Assembly (NCBI GenBank): GCA_036186865.1
Contig: AP025049.1
Coordinates: forward strand, 27,761,692-27,825,691
Length of the DNA: 64,000 bases
Direction of reading: 5' to 3'
Source of the DNA: Eustoma russellianum
Taxonomy: Eukaryota > Streptophyta > Magnoliopsida > Gentianales > Gentianaceae
Below, piece by piece: positions 46,062-57,925 of the stretch. The position numbers and the translations under genes were made by a program. Within the stretch, counting starts at the first letter, position 1. Every line of letters begins with the position of its first letter. Under the pieces are notes generated by a model. It saw nothing but the letters and a program-made list of their open reading frames with translations, did not search any database and was not told where the DNA came from.

Positions 46062-47720
46062 CCAGGTTACTCTATTCCACCATCTATCATTTCCTTTTCG
46101 TTTGAGTCTAGTCATTTCAAGTTCAGTTGTGTCCTTCTTCTACCCCTCGTTCTACACGCCATTTGTCTATCATTCATAAAAACATCCAAGTTGTTTGAGT
46201 CATTTGCGTTTTGTTGATCTTGTTCTTCATCATTCTAGAATCTTTGTTGATTCTTGTTCTAGTGTCACGTTTATCCAACTTGTGCATCAAACATCTGAGT
46301 TTTATCATTCACACTTGAACAATTAGGGTTGAGCATTTAGAGTACATTTAGCTCTCTTTTTACTACAACCATCAGCCTATAGAGCTACCTCGGTTTCAAA
46401 TAATCTTGTTGCTACCGAAGATTTTAGTTGGTGATGATTGTATGCATCTTGTGATTCGCATTGTGATTGATTTCATGCTTTAAATCAAGTTAGTCCTACG
46501 TGTGTTTGTCTTCACAAGCCATTTCCAACATCAACAAAACCCTAAAATTATCCCCAAACCCCACGGCCCAAACAAAACCACCCAAACCCAACTCTAAACT
46601 CATCACCAGATCACAAACTACCTCATTTACACTCTTAACAAAAAGCCCCAATCCAATTTTGCCAACAAAAATCAGAACCAAAAGTTCCCAATTCATTCAA
46701 AAAAAAACCTAACCCTAGAATTTGAATTTTGTTCAATTCTGTGCTACAACCATCCACTATCCAAATTGACCACACAAATCCTCAATTACCAACCCAAACA
46801 GCCCATATACACCACCCATTCAGCTCCCAAAACGCAAATCCCACCCATACGCAAACACGCCCTAAAACCCCAAATTGGAACCGTAACCCTAACCCTAATT
46901 CTTGCCAACCCTAATTTCCCTTAATTTCAAAGGTTATTTTGTTGCAATTCAAGGTTACAAACTGCAATTTAAAGTCATTGCACTATTCTGCCCAAAAACG
47001 AAAGTTCTACGTACAAAACGCATAAAATTCCAATTCTGCCTTTAGTAAAAAATAGGAATCTGAACCTTGCTGCTGTGAAATAGCAAGGAAGGAAAAAAAC
47101 ACAAGAACAAGAGAAAAGAAAAAGGGCAAAACGTTTGTGCATTACTTGAAATTTTTTTTGGTGCAATTTGAAACCCTTGGATACTGTATTTTGTTTTCGC
47201 TACATACTGCCGTCTTCCCACATCTTATTTTCCTTATCCTACTCTTCTTGAACCAATCACACACTTGGTTGCTCGATTATTGCATGACTTGATTCATTTT
47301 GTGGATAGTAAGTGCATAGAATCAAAATTAACTAAAGATTGCCCACGACAACCCTTAGTTCATCTTTGGTTCAGCCTTATACATCAATTTTGGTTGCTCA
47401 TTTCTTTGAATCTTGGTAGAAAGTTCAAGTTTGTGTCCATTTCACTTGATTCTATTTTGATACTATTTGGTGCAACTTGAAAGCAAACAGAAGAAACAAG
47501 TGGAGATCGTTGTAGCATTGGCAAAACACTTTCTTAATTGATCACTTTGAGCCTTCTTAACTTCAGATTATCCAAGAAGCAAAGTGGTAAGGGAGTGGAA
47601 AGAAGAGAAAGAGGAGTGTTCATAGCTTGTTTTTTACTAATCACTTAACGTTTGTTTGTCTTTGTGTTAGTTTGCTTCTTTCCCTTTCCTTTTTGTTTTT
47701 GTTTAAATTCCTTAGGTAAA
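46062..47720 (+). other. 5' leader of A2, no gene seen
   Basis: About 1.66 kb aligned with the A1 leader: a C-rich block with CCCTAA words (46540-46920), then AT-rich sequence to gag. Open frames are short and not conserved with A1. Confidence 0.7.
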
Positions 47721-48944
47721 ATGGAGAGCAGCACTCATTCCGCTTCTAGCAAATCAAAGGAAGCTGAAACCTTGGACAACACGCAACAACAAATGCTGGA
47801 GATGCTTAAGAAACTCATGCATGACAATGAGGTAATCAAGCATCGATTGGAGAATGTTGAACGGAGCTACAAAACGAGTGATGGCCAAGGTACAAGCAGG
47901 TCTGTTCCCCTACCACAACCTAGGCGTCACCCCCCAGAAGAAGTTGAGGATGACAACCTTAGACCACCACACATGGAGGCAAGAAGGTTTGTTCCTCCAA
48001 CACAACCAAGAAGGTACGCTCCAAGTAGGTACAATGATGATTACATTCCATTTGAGAATGATGATTGACTTTGATGACCACCCTCCCCGTGGTTACCAAA
48101 GACGCCAAAATCCCCTCTTCCCACAAGATGACGATTTTCTCAAAACCAAAATAAATATTCCCACGTTTTATGGTAAAAGTAATGCGGAAGAATATTTGGA
48201 ATGAGAAACAAAAGTGGATCTCATCTTTTCTTGTACCAATTACATTGAATTACAAAAAGTAAGGTACGCTTCTATTGAGTTTTCTGGTTATACACTAAAT
48301 TGGTGGACAAATTTGTGTTGAAATAGAACTAAGACAAGACAACCGCCAATTGCCACTTGGGAAGAAATGAAGTTTGAAATGAGACAACGTTTTATCCGAA
48401 ACAATTATGAGAGTTCTATTTTCACGAGTTTGCAAAACTTACGACAAGGTTCCAAAAGTGTAGACGAGTATTACAAAGAGTTAGAAATTTTGTTGGAAAG
48501 GTCTAACTTGTAGGAACCCGAAGAAGTCACCAACGCTCGTTTCTTACGTGGTTTAAACAGGGAGATTGCGCAAAGGGTTGACCTTTAACCTTATCTCGAC
48601 CTCACAACCATGGTCCATATGGCTGAAAAGATTGAGCACCAACTAAAGATACGTAGTTCCTCCAATTTCAATCCCACTTATCGTACTAATCAGTCTTCAT
48701 CAAGGTTTTCCAGCAAGCCTTCAGGAACGGGAAGTTCACGGCCTACAGGAGGCCAAACACGTGACCAAGGTGCGTCACAAAGGATGGACAACCGTGTGCA
48801 GCCCACACAAAGGCGAGATGACCGCGTCCAACAAAAGGCTCCTACCGGAAATTCTTCTGATCTCTCAAACAGGTTTATGGACATTAAATGCTATAAATGT
48901 CAAGGACGTGGTCACATAGGAAACGAGTGTCCTAATGCAAAATG
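47721..48944 (+). pseudogene. gag: Family A gag (A2), broken
   Basis: Starts ATG 47721 (MESSTHSASSKSKEAETLD). The Gln/Leu-rich N-terminus and Asp/Tyr linker are as in A1. A 2-bp deletion near 48065 shifts the frame; the capsid region (IELQKVRYASIEFSGYTLNWWTNLC, EYYKELEILLERSNL, GLNREIAQRVDL) continues to the zinc knuckle CYKCQGRGHIGNECP near 48891-48935. Stops: TGA near 48202, TGA near 48319, TAG near 48511, TAA near 48586 and TGA at 48943. Against A1, the last four are single C-to-T changes. The first TGA and the TAG are also in A0. Confidence 0.9.
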
Positions 48945-48948
48945 AATC

Positions 48949-50080
48949 ATGTTAATTGAGGAAACAAACGAATATGTGTCTGAGTCCGAGCATGAAAATG
49001 AATATGAGCATGATAATGAAATCGAACCTGAAGAGGATCTAGGCGCATTAGATGATTTTGACACTAAGGAGTTTCTTGTTGTACGTAGAGCTTTAAATGC
49101 ATATCCAAAATTAGATGATCACGAACAACATCGAGAAAACATTTCCCTTATTCATTGGATGATTAATGGCAAAGCGTGCACCATGATCATTGATTCCAGT
49201 TCTTGTGCGAATGTGGCTAGCATCGAATTGGTAAGAAAACTCAATTTGCCTATGACTAATCATCCGCATCCTTACAAATTTGCATGGTTAAATGATTACG
49301 GTGAAGTTAGCGTAAGTAAACAAGTTTTGACTTCTCTTAGCATTGGTAGTTACAAAGATGATGTTTTATGTGATGTTGCACCAATGCATTCTAGTCATAT
49401 CTTGCTTGGTAGGCCATGGGCAATTTGATCGACATGTGACATATGATGGTTATTTGAATCGTTATTCTTTCAAATTAAATGGCAAATTGTACAAATTGCA
49501 TGAACTTCCACCACACAAAGTCCCCGAGGATCACCAACGCATGTCTAAGTCTAGGGCCGATCCTAAGGAAAAAGAAGCTGAGAGAAAATTCGTGGAATGC
49601 ATGAAAAGTGAGAACAAAAAACAAGAGAGCAAGGGAAAAGAGGTAGTGCCCATAAGTGTCAACGAGTCCAAAAAGAAGTGTGGGTATTTCGCAAAGAAAA
49701 AAGAGGTCACACGAGCCCTTTATAGCAACCAAATCGTCCTCATCATCATTCCTAAGGCGTGTCACCTTTCCGTAGAAGAACTCCCACCAAACTTACCTAC
49801 CTCTGTTGCGTTCCTTATCTAAGAGTACCAAGTTCTATTTCCCTCCAAGCCACCATCTGGATTACCACCCATTACAGGAATAGAACACCAAATCGATTTT
49901 GTCCCAGGAGCCGTGGTACCAAATCGCCCAGCCTATCGAGCCAATCCCGAAGAAACCAAGGAAACCCAAAGGCAAGTAGAGGAGCTCATAGCAAGTGGAC
50001 AAGTCCAAGAGAGCCTAAGCCCATCAGTCGTCCCTGTCATTTTAGTACCCAAAAAGGATGTAACTTGGAGAATGTGTACT
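48949..50080 (+). pseudogene. pol: Family A protease and RT start (A2), cut by the D array
   Basis: Protease region open for 159 codons from 48949, with IIDSSSCANVAS where A1 has DSG, so the catalytic Gly is changed. One extra G near 49420 shifts the frame; the linker (KSRADPKEKEAERKF, KKCGYFAKKKEVTRAL) continues to a TAA near 49819 where A1 has CAA. RT begins (RPAYRANPEETKE, VVPVILVPKKDVTWRMCT) and stops at 50080, where the D LTR starts. The rest of A2 must lie beyond the right edge. Confidence 0.9.
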
Positions 50081-50862
50081 TGTAGCGCCCCGCACCCGGC
50101 CTCGTCCGGATACGGTACACCCGCCGTACTTCACTGAGGAGAGTACAAGGCGTCATGCATAACATGTGAACATCCATAACATAAGTCGTGGATTCCCATG
50201 CTATCATTCAACATGGTAGTAAAATTTAGGCAGAATTAAAACTTTTCAAATCAAACATGCATCACTAATTTACTGAGTTCCAAAAAGTAGTAGCACCCCA
50301 AATAATAACATAACCGACAATCCAGAGAGTTTAAACATAGTCATATTACAAATCATCTTGGCAGCACAAAAGTCCTTAGCTTAACTCTCTTCATACTCCT
50401 CGCCTACGGATAAGGTACTCTTGGCTCGTCCTCGATCCATTCTATCTTGGCATTCTCCGGCTCTGGGGAAAAATAAAGTGTGAGTGATAAAAATCACCCA
50501 GCAAGAATACAATAAACTAGCATGAAATACATAAAGAATCATAACATGAATGTATTACCCTAAAAACCTCAAATAATCATAATTCATACCTGCTCTTGGA
50601 TCATGTACTTACTTGACGTTCGGGTTAGGCATGTTTTAGGGAATGCTATACCATACCTGATCTTGGATCCTGAACTTACTTGTCATTCGTCTTAAGCATG
50701 TTATTAGGAAATGCTTTAACAATAACTTATAACCATTAATTGTTACATGCAACATATGTTCATGATCGTGAACTATGCAAGATGTAATGCATGATGTCAT
50801 GTCATGTCATGTCAAAACATCATTTTGGTCCCATAAAGTAACATGTCGTAAAAACAGAGTGT

Positions 50863-51196
50863 CAGATCAATTAACCCCGGATCTGAGCGGGTCCAGAACA
50901 GATATCAGACCAATTAACCCCGGGCCTGAACGGGTCCAGAACAGATATCAGATCAATTAACCCCGGATCTGAGCGGGTCCAGAACAGATATCAGACCAAT
51001 TAACCCCGGGCCTGAACGGGTCTAGAACAGATATCAGATCAATTAACCCCGGATCTGAGCGGGTCCAGAACAGATATCAGATCAATTAACCCCGGGCCTG
51101 AACGGGTCCAGAACAGATATCAGATCAATTAACCCCGGATCTGAGCGGGTCCAGAACAGATATCAGATCAATTAACCCCGGGTCTGGAGTCGGGTT
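50863..51196 (-). repeat. Eight 43-bp stem-loop repeats in the D LTR
   Basis: Exact 43-bp spacing. Most units alternate two types: CAGATCAATTAACCCCGGATCTG and the variant with CAGACC...GGGCCTG, making an 86-bp higher-order unit. Each has short inverted arms around an AATTAACCCC loop. The same eight units are in the second LTR (60134-60467). Confidence 0.95.
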
Positions 51197-54170
51197 AGTC
51201 GCATGCTTGGCCGGCAAAGGAATCATGAAGCTTTCTTTAAAAACATGGGACCGTAAAACTTTTTCATGCATAACGAAAAGATAGTCGTTCGTAAAACTTA
51301 CTTGCATCATAAAATCCATGAAAATCAGTTTCGTGATCATGCATGATACATGCCGTGATATAAAATGCAAGCCATGACATGAATAATTGTATGCATTCCT
51401 TATAACATATCAACATACATGAATTTGGAAGCTAAGTATTTCCAAGACTTTTGTTTCACATTCATAGGGCGGTTGAGCTAACCAATTAGGTCTATTTCCA
51501 TAATTCTTTTGTCGCAAATACGTTTGGTGGAATCTTAGATACGTGTCATAAAATTTCAGATTGTTCCAATAATCGTAAAGAGACTTATTTACTTACTTTC
51601 CGAATTGGGTCTGGTGCTGAAACTGAACTGACAGATTTTACTAAAAATTCAATTGCGGTGAATCCGTAATTTGTTTTCCAGAAATTCCAACTTTCCCAAG
51701 TCATAAATTTATGGAGCTAGTATCCTACCGAAATTTAGCCCATTTGCATGTCTCTAAGTCCCTTTTCTGAGGCTAGAAAATCGTTACGAGTTTCAGGTTG
51801 GCTCCAGTAATTTGCGTTGAGCAGTTTCACCAAATAATTCATTAAAAATAATCCATAACTTATTTTACCAAGATTCCAGTTGGCGTTTCTACTAAACTCA
51901 TAGGATTATTGCCATGCAAAAAATCAGATTTATTGGTCATTTACAAGGTCCCTTTTTAAGTCAGTGAAAAGAGGTCACCATTCTGCTCAGTTCCCGTTTT
52001 TCAGGTCTGACCAGTCTTACTAAATATTTTATTAAAATTTAACCATAGCTCATTTTACCAAAATTCCAGCTGGAATCTCCACGACACTCATGGGGCTAGG
52101 TTTGTACCAAAAATCAGATCTATTGAAGGTTCACAAGGTCCTATTTTAATACGTTGAAGTCAATGGTAAATTCTGCCCAGCTCCAGAATTTGTTACTGGA
52201 GTAGTTTTATCACGTAATTTCTTAAAAATAATCCTTAACTTATTTTGACAAAATTCCACCCTCACTTGTGCTAAATTCATAAGGCTAACTTTGTACCAAA
52301 TATTAGCTTCATTGAAGGTCTGTAAGGTCAGTTTTTAAACCATCTAAAACGTCATCTATTCTGTCCAGTTCCAGAATTCCCAGCCTGAGCAGTTTTACCA
52401 AAACATTTATTAAAAATAATCCATAACCTATTTTACCACAATTCCAACTCTCACATTTGCTAAACACATAGGACTAACATCATACCAAAAACCAATTTAA
52501 TAGCACGTTAGTAAGGTTCAGTTTAAGGTCACACATCTCACTGTCAAATTTTGTCCAGCTCCAGTGGTTTGACATTTTACCCTCCTTTCATGTCAAGTGA
52601 CCACTAATTATCTTGTGCTTATGAAATAACTTATTAGTCATCACATACCCACTTTTGCCTATGAATGTCAAGATTCCATCCCTCATTTTGAGTCCTCTTT
52701 GCACCATGTCAAAACAGTGGGTAGTTTGTTCACAGCCACTAGCATGCTTGTTCACAAAAGATGTTCTTTCTTAGATTCAATTCACCTTCATCTTCATCCT
52801 TTAAGCCGAAATTTAGGTGATACCAAGAACATATTTTCACAACACTTATTTAAGCATGCAACACATTCAAGTACCATGTTAGTCCAATCTTACCCAAACA
52901 ACCTCATAAAATTCACATTTAACACATGCATGCTTTCTTAGGTCTTCACAAGTTTCATCCAAGAATTAATCTAACTTAGACTTACTTAGATGGACCTTAA
53001 TTCATCTTAAGACAGCCCCATTTCACTTTGCATGCAAGAAAAGATTGCATCTTTGAAAGAATTAGTCACATGCAAGATAATGTTCTTAAGAAATCACTAA
53101 GGTACAAACTTGAACTTAGTGTTTTCTTCTAAAGTTCACATCTTAGGATCATCTAGCCATTCAAGTCACTAATTCTTCAAATAAATCATGAGAGTCTAGT
53201 GTATACTTGCCTCTTCAAGCTAAAGTTCTTGTCTTAGCTTGGTTATGGGGTGAGTTGAGTTGGAATCCTCCTCTTTTCCACTCTTGACTACACGGTTTTG
53301 ATGGAGAGGAAAAAGGAGAGTTAGTCTTCATTCCATAGTGAAAATAGAGTTCCAATTGAGGTTAGAACATCTTACCAAATTAGGCTTGGAGTGGAGCTTC
53401 AAGTGTAGCAAGATAGCACCACCTAAGAGAGTTGAATGTTTTGCACCTATAGCCAAAAGGGGTCACGGTTGGTGGAGGGAGAAAACACCCTTGTGAGCTT
53501 CATCCATTTGCATGAAGAAGGTACTTAATGGACTTAGAAGAAAACTTACCTAAACACTTCTTGAGCTTGAAGATGAGAGTGAAGTTGAATCTCCTAGCCT
53601 TCAAGGATGAAGGGCCGAAATGTTGTTGGTGTGTGTGGGGGAGAGAAAACTTCTAAGTGTTGGCTTGCTTGAGAGGGGATTCAAGGTGAGGTTGAAGGGA
53701 GCTTCTAGGAACAATTAAAATAGAGCATGTTGGGGGAGAAGGGAGAGGGGGTCGGCGGTTCTAGGTCAAAGAGGGGGAAGGGGAGCATGGTTCATGAAAG
53801 GAAGAAAAAGGTCACTTTTGACCATGTCTTGTCTCCCATACAAGACTCCTTCTCCATAGTTTATTAGTTTCCCTTTGCATGCCTAGCCTTATTTTATTCA
53901 TCTTGTCTTGCATGCTTGAGACTTCTTTTTTTTCTTTTTTTTTATTTGTAGTAAAATTAAGAGGATTCTAGAATGCTTGGAGGGTTATGGCCGAAAATTG
54001 GGGGGCCTTTGGGGGTGTTTTGGTCATTTCATAGTTGACATGTTATATAATTTATGCTACTATCTATTTTATCTAATATTATTTTAATCTTGTTTTGTGA
54101 GGACCAATTATGTTTGTATTCTTACAAGAACAAGTTTACTTCAAGGTTGATCAATGGCCTTTGGCAGAAT

Positions 54171-54197
54171 TCACAAGGTGCGTCACACACCTTGTGA
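54171..54197 (-). promoter_or_regulatory. Hairpin near the start of the D LTR
   Basis: Perfect 10-bp arms TCACAAGGTG and CACCTTGTGA around a 7-bp loop, about 160-190 bp from the LTR start on its own strand. Kept unchanged in the second LTR (63442-63468). Could be a protein-binding site or an RNA hairpin; function unknown. Confidence 0.6.
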
Positions 54198-54400
54198 CGT
54201 TCGCTTGTATAACTATTTAGTGTCTGTCCTAAATGAACTTAAATAATTTAAATAAAGAAGCGCTAATTTGACTTAAGTAACATGCACGTGAAGGAATCAT
54301 CGCTTTTATTTCGTCACTTGTTCATAGTCTCAAGTACATGGTCGTTGGGGTACAACATCCTCCCCCCCTTATTATAAGTTTCGTCCTCGAAACTTCCAAA

Positions 54401-56926
54401 CTAGTAAAAAAGATGCGGATACCTACTCCTCATATCTTCCTCAGTTTCCCATGTTGCTTCTGCCTCCGAATGATGCCTCCATTGTACCTTTACCATGGGT
54501 ATGGATCTCTTTCTTAAGGCCTTCTCCTTTCGATCAACGATCTTTATAGGCTCTTCCTCATAAGATACATCCTCATCAACTTTCAACTGTTGATCTTCAA
54601 GGATGTGTCTGGGGTCATATACATATCGGCGAAGTTGGAAAACATGGAATACATCATGTAACTGGGAGAGAGATGGTGGCAACGCCAAGCGGTACGCGAC
54701 TTCGCCCACTCTCTCAAGTATCTCATAAGGTCCAACGAATCTTGGGCTTAGCTTTCCTTTGATGCCAAATCTTTTAACACCCTTAGTTGGAGAAACCTTT
54801 AGAAAAACTTTCTCTCCTTCTTGGAACTCCAAAGGTCTCCTTCTTTCGTCTGCCCATATCTTCGTTCTATCTTGTGCCGCTCTTAGCCTTTGCTGGACAA
54901 GCTTCACCTTTTCTCGTGTTTGCTCAACAATGTCGGGTCCCGCATAGATCTTATCTCCAATCTCATCCCAATAGAGTGGGGATCGACATTTTCGTCCATA
55001 CAACGCTTCATATGGGGCCATCCCGATAGACCTGTGGAAGCTATTATTATAAGAGAACTCAACGAGCTTAAGGCTTCTATCCCAGCTTCCTCCAAAATCA
55101 AGGATGCAAGCGCGGAGCATATCCTCAAGGGTTTGGATTGTTCTTTCCGATTGTCCATCTGTTTGAGGATGAAATGCGGAACTCATTCTAATCTCTGTGC
55201 CCATTGCCTTTTGAAAGGCTGTCCAAAACCTCGAAGTGAAACGGGGATCGCGGTCGCATACGATACTTATGGGAACCCCATGCAAGCAAACGATATGGTC
55301 AATGTACATAGAGGCTAACTTCTCCATAGATGCCTTAATCGTCATAGCCAAAAAGTGTGCGGACTTAGTCAACCGATCCACAATGACCCATATAGCATCG
55401 TTTCCATACTTAGTTTTGGGTAAGTCGGTTACAAAGTCCATGGTGATGTGATCCCATTTCCATTCCGGCACCTCTAAGGGTTTCAATAATCCAGCAGGTT
55501 TTTGGTGCTCGGCTTTTACTCTTTGACAAATTAGACATCGCTCGACAAATTCCGCTATTTGATTCTTCATACCAGGCCACCAAAATTTTTTCTTGAGATC
55601 TTGGTACATTTTATTTGCTCCAGGGTGTATAGACAATCGAGAATTATGAGCTTCCATCAGAACTTCATCCTTAAGTTCTTTGCTTTCGGGGACACACAAT
55701 CGTCCTCGATACCACAAACTGCCATCGCTGCGAACTTCAAAGTCGTCTCGTGGCTTGTCTTTCATCCTTTCTTTGATTTTCCTCAAAGCTTCATCATTCC
55801 ATTGAGCCTCTTTGATCTTATCAATCAATGAAGGAACAAGAACTAGCTTGGCGAGAACCTCATCGACTGAGTCCACTTCCTCTAAACCGAACTCTTCCAT
55901 GTCTTGCTGGAGAGGTGGTTGCCGTGGGTGACTTGCTTTCTGACTTAATGCATCAGCAACTTTGTTAGCTTTTCCCGGATGATACTGAATGGAAAGGTCG
56001 TAATCCTTTATTAACTCCAGCCATCTGCGCTGCCGCATATTAAGCTCTTTCTGGGTAAAGAGGTACTTCAGGCTCTTGTGATCCGTATAAATTTCACACC
56101 GTTCGCCATACAAGTAATGCCTCCATATCTTTAATGCAAAAACCACTGCAGCAAGTTCAAGATCGTGGACAGGATAGTTTTGCTCAAATGGCTTCAACTG
56201 TCGGGATGCATAAGCTATCACTTTGTCATTCTGCATAAGAACACATCCGAGACCATTCTTCGAAGCATCACTATATACTACATACTTCTCACCAGGAGTG
56301 GGTTGAGCTAGGATAGGTGCGGACGTCAACTTTTCTTTTAGCTCCGAGAAACTCCTTTCACAGTCGGCACTCCACTCAAACTTGGTTTTCTTTTGGGTCA
56401 ATCTGGTGAGAGGAACAGCTATCCTTGAGAATCCTGCAACAAACTTTCTGTAATATCCGGCCAGTCCAAGAAAACTTCTTACTTCAGTAACATTCGTTGG
56501 TCTGGGCAATTCTGTGATAGCTTCAATCTTCTTGGGATCTACTGAAATCCCATCTTCTGAAATCACATGACCAAGGAAGGATACACTTCGCAGCCAAAAC
56601 TCGCATTTACTGAACTTGGCATATAACTGTCTTGCTCTTTAAATATTTAAGACTGTCCTCAAATGGGCTGCGTGGGTCTCTTAATCAGGTGAATATATCA
56701 AGATATCATCTATGAAGACCACCACGAATTTATCCAACTGTTCTTGGAAGATTCGATTCATGAGATCCATAAAGGCGGCAGGGGCATTGGTCAAACCAAA
56801 AGGCATGACTAGGAACTCATAGTGTCCATATCGGGTCCTGAAAGCAGTCTTAGGGACATCTTCCGCCTTTATCTTTAACTGGAAGTACCCAAATCGTAGG
56901 TCTATCTTACTAAAAATTCGAGATCC
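54401..56926 (-). pseudogene. pol: Family D RT, RNase H, integrase and chromodomain (D1, exon 3)
   Basis: Third coding part, in one frame throughout. RT: GSRIFSKIDLRFGYFQLKIK, PFGLTNAPAAFMDLMNR and FIDD at 56705-56716. Two TAA stops (56681-56683 and 56639-56641) interrupt it; the remaining 721 codons are open. RNase H: YVVYSDASKNGLGCVL, LEL...FALKIWRHYL, YTDHKSLKYL, VADALSQK. Integrase: HNSRLSIHPG...CLICQ zinc site, ITMDFVTDLP, IVCDRDPRF and DGQSERTIQ (D, D, E), the GPY-type module, and a C-terminal chromodomain (SYEEEPIKIVDRKEK...VQWRHH...TWETEE). Apart from the stops it looks complete. Confidence 0.94.
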
Positions 56927-57001
56927 CTGCATTAAGATACTTTAGATAGGGTTTTGGAAAAGATTTAAATCTTATTCAAGTTAAACTTATGATTTACTTA
57001 C
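56927..57001 (-). other. Intron 2 of D1 gag-pol (75 bp)
   Basis: Minus strand GTAAGTAAATC...CTTAATGCAG between AGG (Arg of DQLR) and GGA (Gly of GSRIF), phase 0. GTAAGT is the plant consensus donor. A TAA follows four codons in. Length is a multiple of three, but the stop prevents read-through. Confidence 0.88.
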
Positions 57002-57843
57002 CCTAAGCTGGTCGAATAAGTCGTCAATCCGGGGCAACGAGTACTTGTTCTTTATGGTAATTTTGTTGAGCTCCCGGTAATCGATGCATAGGCGCATACT
57101 TCCATCTTTCTTTTTCACGAACAGCACCGGAGCACCCCATGGTGAAACACTGGGGCGAATAAGTTTCTTCTCTAATAGTTCGTGTAACTGTTCTTTTAAT
57201 TCCTTTAGTTCCGCAGGTGCCATGCGATAAGGGGCTTTCGATATGGGTTCCGCTCCTGGTACAAGATTTATTTCGAAAGCGATCTCCCGATCAGGAGGTA
57301 GTCCAGGCAAATCATCGGGAAATACATCAGGGTACTCTTTAACAATTGGAACTTGTGCAAGGGTTGGGCCTTCTTGCTCAGCACTTAGAACATACACCAA
57401 GAATCCTTCATGACCCTTTCTTAACGCTTGGCTGGCACGAGTTGCGTTAACAAAGACTTTCTTAGATGGTTTCTTTAATTTGGTTTCTCCTTGGAAGGAC
57501 ATCTCTTCTCGAGCTGGGTCCTTAATGATGACCTGCCTGCTTCGGCAGTCAATGTGAGCATGATTCTTTGGGAGTCAATCCATTCCAAGTATGACATCAA
57601 AATCACTCATAGGTATGGGGATCAAATTGGCCTTAAACGTCTGGTCATTAACCTCGAGCGCACAATTTCTGAATATGTGAGGGGAAACAAGCACCTGATC
57701 GCCAGCTGCTTGTACTCTATAAGGTGAATCTAATCGGACTGGATCATGATCGATACTCTTAGTAAACTTCCGGGAGATAAATGAGTGACTAGCGCCACTG
57801 TCGAACAACACATTTGCAGGTATGCTACACACTAATATAGTTC
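57002..57843 (-). pseudogene. pol: Family D protease and RT N-terminus (D1, exon 2)
   Basis: Begins at the intron 1 acceptor with TILVCSIPANVLFDSGASHSFIS (aspartic protease active site), then a flap-side motif FDVILGMD followed by TGA (57575-57577) where relatives have Trp. The frame then stays open: KEYPDVFPDDLPGLPPDR, APYRMAPAELKELKEQL, SPWGAPVLFVKKKDGSMRLCIDYRELN, RIDDLFDQLR, up to intron 2. Only the single stop spoils it. Confidence 0.92.
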
Positions 57844-57925
57844 CTGAACCATGCACATTTTCCTAAGCAATGTGATAGACATGCATAAGTGAAATATATT
57901 GAAGACATAAAATTTTAAATCTTAC
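57844..57925 (-). other. Intron 1 of D1 gag-pol (82 bp)
   Basis: Minus strand GTAAGATTTAAAATT...CATGGTTCAG, phase 1. Gag reads VVTG and would meet TAA (57915-57917) three codons into the intron. Splicing joins VVT to GTILVC in frame, the arrangement normal in intron-less gypsy polyproteins (VVTGTL... before the protease). A nearer acceptor (TTGCTTAG) would break the frame. Confidence 0.88.

Larger units (their letters stand above)
50081..54357 (-). mobile_element. Left LTR of D1 (3' LTR)
   Basis: 4,277 bp; plus-strand ends TGTAGCGCCCC and GGTACAACA. Contains eight 43-bp repeats (50863-51196) and a hairpin (54171-54197). No protein-coding region found; the 80- to 90-codon frames recur in the other LTR only because the LTR is duplicated. 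Confidence 0.95.

Noticed and set aside
50863..51196. Regular repeat array considered as CRISPR
   Set aside because: No unique spacers: the whole 43-bp unit repeats. It lies in a plant retrotransposon LTR.
52699..52941. 80-codon frame repeated identically at 61971-62213
   Set aside because: Conserved only because it lies in the two near-identical D LTRs; no domain.
57845..57870. Nearer acceptor TTGCTTAG for intron 1 of D1
   Set aside because: It would place the protease out of frame with gag; the acceptor at 57844 restores the frame.
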